A DNA stretch of 64,000 bases from the NCBI GenBank assembly GCA_001970955.1, contig MPUH01000250.1, forward strand, positions 1 to 64,000. The letters are read 5' to 3'. Below are positions 10,382-20,200 of this stretch, one piece after another (the first letter of the stretch is position 1; every line of letters begins with the position of its first letter). Source of the DNA: Stentor coeruleus (taxonomy: Eukaryota; Ciliophora; Heterotrichea; Heterotrichida; Stentoridae). The position numbers and the translations under genes are program-made. Under the pieces are notes generated by a model, which worked only from the letters and a program-made list of their open reading frames with translations, was not told the DNA's origin and did no database searches.

Positions 10382-10870
10382 CTAATAATTAGAAGTAACC
10401 TCTAATTTGAACATAACTCCCGCATTTCCTCCAGTGTTTTCAACTGAAACAACTAAAACATTTAATCCAGACCTTAAATACGATTTAACATTGCATAAAA
10501 TTCCATCAACTGTAGAAAATGTTGTATCGTATGTTGACTTACAATTAGCATCGAGGTTGTTTAAGTATGTAGTAAATCTATTGTCAGCTGCTATGCGGAA
10601 AGTTCCGCTGTTTGGGGTGCCAGGAATGTAAAAATGTTTAGTCACAACGCCAAAACCTGCAGCTGTGTTCAAGTTTATATCCCAGATCCAATTAGCATCC
10701 ATCAAATTAGTATTCCAACCTGAAATAGTATTATGAATGATTGCATAGCCTCCAGTACTTGTTGGCCCAACAATCCAACAACTTGTATCGCTTGTAATTT
10801 TAAAGTCTAGAAATACTCCAGATACAAAAAAAGTAAGACTAAGAACTATTACAACTAAGCTTATAGCCAT
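10382..10870 (-). CDS. Small secreted beta-sandwich protein, paralogue 3
   Basis: 162 residues with a signal peptide (MAISLVVIVLSLTFFVSG). The mature region is nearly colinear with paralogue 2: S-C-W-I-V-G-P-T, L-M-D-A-N-W-I-W-D-I-N-L-N-T-A, G-V-V-T-K-H-F-Y-I-P-G-T-P-N-S-G-T-F-R-I-A-A-D-N, L-D-A-N-C-K-S, C-N-V-K-S-Y-L-R-S-G-L-N-V-L-V-V-S-V, G-G-N-A-G-V-M-F-K-L-E-V-T-S-N-Y. The F-x-I-A-A-D-N-x-F-x-x-Y-L-N signature also occurs, loosely, in PA14 domains of the neighbouring large protein (K-A-D-D-N-F-R-L-Y-I-N-G). Same strand and tandem to paralogue 2, so a local duplication is likely. Extracellular carbohydrate binding is inferred. Confidence 0.82.
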   Translation of the reverse strand: MAISLVVIVLSLTFFVSGVFLDFKITSDTSCWIVGPTSTGGYAIIHNTISGWNTNLMDANWIWDINLNTAAGFGVVTKHFYIPGTPNSGTFRIAADNRFTTYLNNLDANCKSTYDTTFSTVDGILCNVKSYLRSGLNVLVVSVENTGGNAGVMFKLEVTSNY

Positions 10871-11810
10871 TTATTTAGATGAAATTGGACTAAATTTTAA
10901 TATCTCTTAAGAATTTATAAAAGAATTACATATAATTGTTGAAGCTGATTTTCTTGTACTCAATGCGTATTTTATATTTAAAAATACTTTACTAAAATGC
11001 TATGAAAACTAATAAAAAGATTGGATTTACTGATGATAAGATTCAGGCTTTATTAATGAAATATATTGCTTATGGAAACTCATGTATCTGAATAGAAGAA
11101 TTTCTAATTTCTAAAATTACAATGGTAGATTTTTCAAAATGGTTTTTTGTAGTGATTAAAATTTATTTGAAAGGTTTGTGATTTTAATATAAACACTGTT
11201 TAGTTTTAAATCTTTTCATCTCCATTTATTATCTTACATAAACTTATCCTTAAATATATATTTAACCCAACTTCTCATCCTCCACATTTCCTAATCAAAT
11301 CTTGCATAACTTATTCATCTACCTTCAATCCTTTTAAACCCAAATTTATAACATACAACAAAATCCTTTATAAATGCTATTTTATCTGTAGTAAATTATC
11401 TATCTAAAAGTCAAAATTGGATATTTTATGCTCTTCCTTTATAATAGTGAAAAGAAGAAACAAAGAACAAAAGAGGATGATATTATTTACTTGATGCTTA
11501 TAAGCAAAAAAAATAGATGAGGATTTAAGTTAGAAAATACAATTTGGGGTATAATATTAGCAAAACATTAAGAAAATATATTAAGTTTAGATATATTCAA
11601 TATTCACACATGCCTATTAGTAATTACCTAAACATAAATTCTTATCTTTTTTTAATCATATTTCATATTTCATCTTCCATACTAAAGTTTCCTATCTTAA
11701 TATCCTAAAACTTACTTCTAAACCTAAAAACTCAAAAAAATATCCTTCTACCATAAATATAATCTAAAAAAACTTTTCCCAATAAAAAAAACTATCTATT
11801 ATAATCTAGC
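10871..11810. other. Gene-free stretch with a possible decayed frame
   Basis: At 11002-11181 an ATG-initiated + strand frame of 58 codons is interrupted once by TGA (M-K-T-N-K-K-I-G-F-T-D-D-K-I-Q start). It may be a remnant or chance. From about 11210 to 11800 the + strand is strongly C over G, matching the 3' flank of the minus-strand sortilin gene. No RNA gene was recognised. Confidence 0.4.
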
Positions 11811-14081
11811 TCAGTTTCTCGGGTCAAACTCCTCTTCATGTGAATCAAGTTTAGTTTCAGCCATCTCTTCTTCTTCCATACCCTCAGGCGCTTTAGTCAA
11901 ATCACTGAAAAATCCACTCCTATCAAAGTTGTCTTTTGAAAAGTAAGAAAGCAAACCTTTTGCTTGACCTCCATATTTGTTTACAGCCCAAAGACTTCCA
12001 GCTGCAAACCCAATAGCTAAAAACATATACAAAAACATTCCAGAACTATCTTTACAAGAGATTTGTATAGGTTCATATTGAGAACTTACTCCATCTTGAC
12101 AAGTATCTCCAGCTACTCTTCTATATCCTGTTACTGTATACATAAGATCATTTTCATTACATTCAGGTTGAGAAAAAACATATCCTTCAATAACTGTGCA
12201 AATACCAGATTCTTCTCTATAATAGCCTAAATCGCATTCGAAATCCTCATCAGTACATTCGCAGTTTTCTATAAACTTAGGCCTTTCAAACTCTTCCCCA
12301 TTAAAACATTCAGCTTCTTGTTTCCTTCTTACATATTCAACCTTGCGGCCCAATAAACACCCTGATGATCTTAAATCGTGTGGGCTCCAGATCTCATAAT
12401 CACTCTCTGAACTTCCTGCTTTGTCAGGTTTACGACACATCGGTTCATGATAAGTTGAAAAATCTACTGCAACAGTCACACCTTTACCATCTTTTTCTCC
12501 ATAAACCAAGAATTTCTGTGAAGTTGAAGCTGGTTCAATAAGGATATTTTCAACTTCTAAAGGAGAGTCTATTATGATTTTTTCCCATGTCATACCTTCG
12601 TTCCAAGAGAAATAAAGAGTGTCTGTGGTTTTTTGAGAATCAGCCATGAGGATTATTGCCCCATGATCACCCATATCATATATAAATTCACCTTTTTTTA
12701 CTTCAGTCCATGCTAAACCCCCATCACGAGAAAGGTAGGTGTTGAGTTCATCTTCTTTGTATGATAAATATCGGCCAACGTTTCCTGTTGCTAAAATTAT
12801 GCCAATTGCATTTTCGTTTGAGTAAACTGGAGAAAAAGATGAGGTTACTGAGTGTAAATGTAATGAGCAATCATCTTCACATATGATTCTCTTATTGGTA
12901 GAATCTCGTTCAGGAGGTTCGATGCTTTTCCACTCCCCACCTTTATCAAATGTAATAACCGTTTTCTGGAACTTTTTAGCTTCTTTTTTAGTAGCTTTTT
13001 CATCAGTATCAGTGAGAAGATGGTTTTTATCAAAGATATTAGCGATGTAAATCCCTTCTAATCCTTTAACTTTATCGAAATCACAGAACCCTGATGACCC
13101 TCTAACGTTATGCATTAAGGAAATACTAAACCTACGTCCAGTACCATCAGAAATATAAATTGTCCCATAGCTTGACTTAGACCCATAATGATTAACATGT
13201 AAGAAAATTGATCCTTCACTAGTATCTAATAGAGTATAACTATGCTCAGGAATTCTTTTCACAGGTAGTTCAGCTTTGTAAAAAGTTTCTATATCTGGAG
13301 ATGATGCGACCATAAGCCTAACTTCATCAGTATCTTCCAAAACAGCTGTAGCCACTAATATAAACTTATCTGCAAGTAAAAACTTATTCCCATATACAAC
13401 CAAAACTTCTTTTGAATCAAAGAAATCATCAGAATACATAAAGTCCACATCAGTACTCCATCCTGACTTCCTCTCTGAATTCGGATTATTATTCCTAGTC
13501 ACATAAATTCTTTCTAAAGGCATAGTTTTCAATATACCATCTTCTAAACCTGCATGTCCCCATGAAAACTGTACAACAAAGTCTAAAATCTGCGTCCAAG
13601 TACCACCTAAATCTTTAGTCAAATATAAAGTTCTGCTTTTTGTACATTCTGCTTCAATAACCTCATCACATTTATTCCAAGATACAGCCAAACCCCATGT
13701 GCGCATTTTGGGATGGAATCTAAAGTCTTCCATTAAAGATTGGTAGTTTAAAGTTTTTATAGTCTTGCCACAGTCTTCTGAGTACCAATTTTTCCCTTCT
13801 TTACTAAGGAAGGCTGCAAGTTTGTTGTCTGCTTTGCTGAAGATGATTTTATCGATTTTTAATGTTTCAGCATTGAAGCTGATTGGTTTCCAGGAAAAGC
13901 CTGAGTTTTCTGATCTATATGCTTGTTTTTCGTTGGTTAGGATAAGAATGGTGTCTTTTTTCGCCCCGCAGTACAGGACTTCTTTGATTGGAGAGTCAAT
14001 TTCTAGTTGCTTGAACTCGATTTTGTCTTCATTCCCTGCCAAAACTCCTGCGATAAGAAATAAGATCCAGAGCTTTTCCAT
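11811..14081 (-). CDS. Sortilin-type VPS10 domain receptor
   Basis: 756-residue type I membrane protein. A signal peptide (MEKLWILFLIAGVLAG) is followed by a ten-bladed VPS10 propeller with visible Asp-box turns: S-E-N-S-G-F-S-W, S-E-D-C-G-K-T, T-K-D-L-G-G-T-W, F-D-K-G-G-E-W, S-R-D-G-G-L-A-W, S-W-N-E-G-M-T-W. A cysteine-rich 10CC-like module follows at about residues 545-675 (C-L-L-G-R-K, C-E-C-T-D-E-D-F-E-C-D-L-G-Y-Y), then a single TM helix at about 686-705 (FLYMFLAIGFAAGSLWAV) and an acidic tail (E-E-E-E, H-E-E-E-F-D). The family sorts lysosomal or secretory-granule cargo between Golgi and endosomes. Length and layout match yeast Vps10 halves and metazoan sortilin (one VPS10 domain). The stop is TGA. 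Confidence 0.93.
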   Translation of the reverse strand: MEKLWILFLIAGVLAGNEDKIEFKQLEIDSPIKEVLYCGAKKDTILILTNEKQAYRSENSGFSWKPISFNAETLKIDKIIFSKADNKLAAFLSKEGKNWYSEDCGKTIKTLNYQSLMEDFRFHPKMRTWGLAVSWNKCDEVIEAECTKSRTLYLTKDLGGTWTQILDFVVQFSWGHAGLEDGILKTMPLERIYVTRNNNPNSERKSGWSTDVDFMYSDDFFDSKEVLVVYGNKFLLADKFILVATAVLEDTDEVRLMVASSPDIETFYKAELPVKRIPEHSYTLLDTSEGSIFLHVNHYGSKSSYGTIYISDGTGRRFSISLMHNVRGSSGFCDFDKVKGLEGIYIANIFDKNHLLTDTDEKATKKEAKKFQKTVITFDKGGEWKSIEPPERDSTNKRIICEDDCSLHLHSVTSSFSPVYSNENAIGIILATGNVGRYLSYKEDELNTYLSRDGGLAWTEVKKGEFIYDMGDHGAIILMADSQKTTDTLYFSWNEGMTWEKIIIDSPLEVENILIEPASTSQKFLVYGEKDGKGVTVAVDFSTYHEPMCRKPDKAGSSESDYEIWSPHDLRSSGCLLGRKVEYVRRKQEAECFNGEEFERPKFIENCECTDEDFECDLGYYREESGICTVIEGYVFSQPECNENDLMYTVTGYRRVAGDTCQDGVSSQYEPIQISCKDSSGMFLYMFLAIGFAAGSLWAVNKYGGQAKGLLSYFSKDNFDRSGFFSDLTKAPEGMEEEEMAETKLDSHEEEFDPRN

Positions 14082-14290
14082 TTATCTTTATCTAAACGGA
14101 TAGGATTAAAAAAAATACCTGTTTTTATAAGAAGGTCAATGAAATAACCTTAAAAAAAAATATAGAGTTGGTTATAAGAATTTATATTAGGAAGAATATG
14201 TTTGAAAAGTAGGAAAATAGGATTGATTTTAAGTATTATATGAACTTTTAAGATGTAATATTATATATTTGTGAGAATTTATTGGATTAA

Positions 14291-17200
14291 TTAGTTTTCA
14301 CCTTGGCTTTTGGTAAGCAGCCCGAGTATTTTCTCGAATTTATCATTCAAGTTCTCAAGTTTATGAGAAACTGAAGAGTAATGGCTTTCAATGCTTGAAA
14401 TTTTGTCTGAAACTTCAGCATATTTTGATTCGTACTGACTAGCATTTGATAAAAATGAGTTCATTTTTGAGTCCATAGTGCTAATTTGATTATGTATTTC
14501 ATCAAAATTACCTTGCAAAGTGGTAACACGCTGAGTAAGATCTGATGTTTTAGTATCATCACCAAGATTTCTAATGTTTAAAGCAAGGTTTTTTATATCT
14601 TCATCAACTTGGCTTATGTTTTTATGTGTTTCCACTGTGCTTTCACACATTTTACCATGCAATTCTTGGACTTTCTCTTGAAACATCATTATTTTCCCTT
14701 CATATCCAATAATTTTCTCCACAACCCCAGTGTTTTTATCTTCAATCTGCCTTTTAACCTCTTCTACTTTCTGAGTAATTTCATTTATCATATCCTTTTT
14801 CAAACTATTCTCTATTCTTTCTCTTTCTTCTTTAAGCATTTCCTTTATGTTTTCTTCATATTCATGCATTTTCTCTTCTATCATCTTATAATTATCTAAT
14901 ATTTTCTCATCGATTTTCTTAATATTCTCATTAAATAACCCTTCAAAAGATTCAGTATTTTTCCCTATATTTTCAGCACTTTTTTTATAGCATTCCACAA
15001 TTTCTTCTATCAATTTATCATTTTTTTCAATAATTTCATATTTGTTTTGATCTTGTTTTTCTATTGTTTTTTCTATAGTTTGTCTATATTCTTCTATTTT
15101 TTCTTCTATTTCTTTTTTATGTTTTTCAATCATTTCTTCAATGTATTTTTTATTAGATTCCATATTTAAAGCTAAAAATTTGTGTTGGAGTTCTAATGCT
15201 TGGTCTATGTATTTTCTTGATATTTCTCCTTGGTCATTATATAATTCTTTATATTTTTCTAAACTTTGCTCAAGGGTTTTATAATCATTATTTAATTTTG
15301 TGTGTAAAGATTGTGATGAATTTGTTATAAGATCTAGTAAAGATGAGTGTAATGCTTGCATATTTGAAGAATATAACTCGATATCTTTATTTAATGTGGT
15401 AATAATAAATTTTTTATCTGAAGAAGATTGTGTCTCTCTGGTTTTTCTATCATTTTCAAATAATTTCTCAAAACTTTTTATTGCAAATGACTGACTATCT
15501 AATTTAGTTTCTAACGTTTTGCATATATTCTCGAAATGTTCATGAATAGACTGCGTTTTTACTTGTGTTGATGGATTGTTTATAATATGAAGGTCAATCC
15601 TAGAATTCACATTCTTAAAATCATCTCTAAACAAATTCAAAGAATATTCAACTTTATTCTCCATACTTTTCAAACTATTCTCCAATGTCTTTGTTTCTTT
15701 ACTAAGCCTCTCTTCTATCATATCCAACTTTGTCTGGACAGCCAAATTCCCTTTCCCAATCTCTTTACTAACACGCTTAATATTACTTCTAAAATCCAAT
15801 ACTTTTCCTTCCCACATATCTTCACAATCAAAAGGATTAACACAAGCATGTAAATACATATAATTAGCATCTAAATTTTTCAAAGACAATATCTGCTCTA
15901 TCTCTAAAGTAACCTCAATCATTTCTTTATAATCATAAATCTGAGATTTAAGTTGAAATTCATCATATGAATCCCCTAATATAGCAATAATCATATTAAG
16001 CATTAAAACAACATTTATCATCAAAGCTAAAGTAAAAGTTATAAACTGAGTGTCGAATATTGAAGCTGACATACCATCTGTATCCCCAAAAGCAAGTTTA
16101 AAAGGTAAAAGCCATAAATTGCTGAAATCAATAAGTTTATCATGTGTAGCGGTTATGTTTAATAGACCAAATCCAACAGTTGTATAAGCAAAAATCAATA
16201 AAAAGTATTTTATGTCGTTTAAACATTGGAAAATAAGCCGGACATAGTATCTAGTTTTACCAAATGCTCTAAAACCAGTAAGTCCTCTGAGTATATTAAG
16301 CATAACAGCAACCCAAGTTAGTATAGCATTATGTATATTAAGAAAACTGAAATAAATCCAAGCTAGGGTGGTTAAAATTCTAGCAATATCTATAATATTC
16401 CATATATCTAAAAAATAATCAATACCAGAATTAGCCCATTGGAGGACTTCCCAAGTAAACAAAAATGCATTGATTATAAGAAAAGGACCGAAATTTAAAG
16501 ATTCTGGGTTGCGAATAGCCAAAACAAGCATTACAAGGTTAAGCCATAATATTCCAGTGTATACATATATATAATATCTTATAATATTCCAATGATATCT
16601 TATAATAATCTGTATAACTTCAGTTCGATAAATATCTTCATTTTTACATGATAATATTGAGTTTAAAAGATAAAGACTTGCTCTGGTCCCAATATTAGCT
16701 TCGATTTTGAATGGTAAGCTTTTTATTAGCATTGGCTGTTCTTCTGAACTTTTAACTACATCAAAAAAATCACTGGCTACAGGACTGGCTGAATGTAAAA
16801 GTTTAGTGCTTGGGAGCCTCATGTTTGGAATTCCGAACTGGATTTCTTTGGATTTCAAATAAAAAATTGATGTTAAAAAACGGTTTAAATGCGTTGAAGA
16901 GTTTTGGATTATCATTGGGAAATCATGTCTTATTGAATACATACTTGTAAGAAAATGTTGGGAATTAGGTTTTTTTGTAAGCGAAATCAGATAGTTTAGT
17001 AGTATATCAGTACATTGTCTATTATGTTTTTTTATAGAATAATACAAAGGTGAGTGGCCAAAAACATCAGCTTTTAAAGAGAATTTGCTGTTGGCTGAGT
17101 GTTTTTTTAAGACTTTCGACATGTTTTGGAAAACCAGAAAATGGAGTCCTGAGAAGTTCAGATTAGACACAAGACAATCTAAAGATTTACTTGAAAGATT

Positions 17201-20200
17201 AGAGTAGTCTTTTGATTTGATGCAAAAAAGAAGATTTTTATGCACAAATGGGTCTTGGAATTTGTTGGAATATATAGAATTTGTGATAAGCCTTGTCTCA
17301 TATAGTTCATTATGTCTCATAGCTTTTTCTGTTACAGGTTCATTTTTTGTAGTCATTGTTGAAGCATATGTTTCTTCTATGCTTTTACTAAGACAAAAAG
17401 TTTCCCTTTCTGCAGCTAAATTCCAAATTTTTATCGTTTTGTCAGCAGAAGCTGATGCTAAAAACTTCGAGTCTTGACTAAAACTAACAGAATTAACATT
17501 GCTGTTATGCCCAGTAAGTGTAAAAAGTTCCATTTTATCATAAACAGACCATATTGTTATAGCTTTGTAGCATAAACCAACTTGAGCTAAAGACCCACTA
17601 CATCCACTAGCCAAAAGTTTCCCATCACCACTGAATTTTACGGTATTGACTTGATCTTTATGTCTTTTTCCTGTAAAGTATATGTTTTGTGTTGAGTATT
17701 CATATATAAGAACAAGAGGGTCTTTTGTTCCACATGCTATAAAATTTCCATCAGGGCTTATGTCGATACTTCTTAAAATAAATTTACTGGCTGCTATAGT
17801 AAAAATGCTTTGTAGGGTTATATAATTTGAACATTTTATGTATCCATCATAGCCACAAGAGAGTATTTCTATATTTTTCGGATGAAATACCAGTCCACTA
17901 ACTTTACTATTGTGGATGTTTAAAATTTGAAATACTTTTAAAGTTGAGGTTTTTCTTATGATTATAGATTTGTCTAAACTCCCAGATGCTAGGTATTCGC
18001 TATCTGAAGAAAAACATAAGCAAGTCACTTCTTCTTTATGCTCACGGAGAACTTCGATTTTTTTAAATTTTTCAGTCTCCCAAATAATTATTGTTTTATC
18101 TACTGAGCCACTTGCTAATAAATTTCCTTTAGGGCTGAAGGATAAACACATGACACACTTTTTATGCTCGCTTAATGTATGAGTTTTAGCCATGTTTTTT
18201 GTACTCCAGATTATAACTGAAGCGTCAATACCTGCACTTGCTATAACATTCCCATTAGGAGAATATTCAACACTATATATAATATTAGAATGAGCTCTAA
18301 GTTCGCAATGTTCTCTATCTAAACTCATAGTCCAAAGATGTACTGGTTTATTAAAAAAGCCAGCAGCCAAATACTTATTATCAGTTGAAAAAGCCAAACA
18401 TCTAACAAAATCATTGACATTGTCTAGTTTAAACTCATAATTCCCATCTTGAATATTCCATACAATAATTATTTTATCCGCTGAGCCACTAGCTAAAGTT
18501 TTACCATTAGGACTAAAAGCAACACAATACACATCAGCAAAATGGCCAATCAGATCATGAACCTTCTTTTTTTCCCTATAATTCCATAATTTCACTAATT
18601 TATCTCCTGATCCTGTAGCGAAAAGTCTTCTATCAGAACTGAAAGCTAAAGCTCTAACCCAATCTAAATGTTCATAAAATATAAACTCTTTCTCTCTTCT
18701 GCTAACACTCCAAAATATAACATAATTATCACTTGCCCCACTAGCAATATATTCATCATCAGGTGAAAATCCAACACAATTCACATAAGAAATATGCCCA
18801 GCCAATTTGAAAACCAGTTTTTTCTTAGCAACATTCCATACAATAATAGAATTATCATCAGATGCACTTACTAATAATGTGCCTTTTGAGTTAAATCCAA
18901 TTGAATTCACAGCTTGTTTATGAGCTTTTAATGTAGCTATTTCATGTCCATTTTCTGATTTCCATAATTTTATTGTTGTATCAGCTGAAGCACTAGCAAA
19001 AATATTACCGTCAGGACTGTAGCATACACATTTTATATAGTCATTATGTGAAGAAAAAGTGTTATCTTCGATATTTTTATGAAAACGCCAAAGGGTTAAG
19101 GTATTATCTGATGCACCTACTAGAAGATGTTTACCATTTGGGCTAAAAGATATACTATTTGCTGAAATTATTTGTTCTGAAGAGTCTTCTGTGTAATCTT
19201 GGATGTCCCATATTTTTACTTGACCATCTTCTGAACTACTGGCTAGGTAGTTTCCATCGTTGCTGTATTGAATTGATTTTATAGATTTGGTATGTGCGTG
19301 GAAAGTATATTCTTCACGCTTTTCGCGTATGTTCCAGACTTTTATGAAACCATTTTCGAGGCCACTTGCAATTCTTGTCCCGTGTGGGCTGAAGGAGATA
19401 GAGAAAATTCTTAGGTTTTGTCCAGGGAATGTGAATTCTTCACGAGTATGATTTATATTCCATATTTTGATTGAGCAGTCATCTGAACCGGATATTAGAT
19501 AGTTTCCTTTAAAACTAAGAGCAATAGTGTTTACAGCTCCAGTATGGCCGACAAATGTGAAATCGAGTTGTTTTTTCTGAGTGTCCCAAAATTTTATAGT
19601 TAAATCTTCAGAACCGCTGATAATTTGTTTATAATCAAAACTATAAATAACACACTTAACAGCTTGTGTATGTCCCAAAAGTGAGCATTTTTCATCAAAT
19701 TTCGGATAACTCCACACTTTAATAGACTTGTCTAACGAACCACTTACTAATTCCATATCATCTCTATTAAAGCACAAACAACTAACAACATCGCTATGAC
19801 CTTTAACAATTTTTTTCTCTTCAATATATTCAAAATTACAATAAAATATAGTCCCAGCATAAGTTCCACAAGCTACCGCCCCACCTTCTGTTGTAAAAGC
19901 TAAACTCCTAACCTGTGATTCTAAATCAAATCTCCTAAACTCTGTGTAATCAGGTAAACTATAAACAATTAAACTCTGATCAAAAGACCCAATAGCAAAT
20001 AATTTTCCATCAGGACTATAAGCTAAACAGCTAACTTCTATTTTATAACTAAAACATCTATCTTCACATTGATTTGATAGTTTCCAAAGTTTAACACTTT
20101 CATCATTAGAAGCACTTGCTAAGGTTTTCCCATCAATACTAAAACTTATGCAATTAATTTTAGCAGAATGTCCAGTGAGTTTAAAAAGTTCGATTTTTTC

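Noticed and set aside
11002-11181. Short gene with one TGA or a 15-nt intron (GTATCTGAATAGAAG)
   Set aside because: Splicing that segment creates an immediate TAA, and reading through needs a recoded TGA. Too weak to call.
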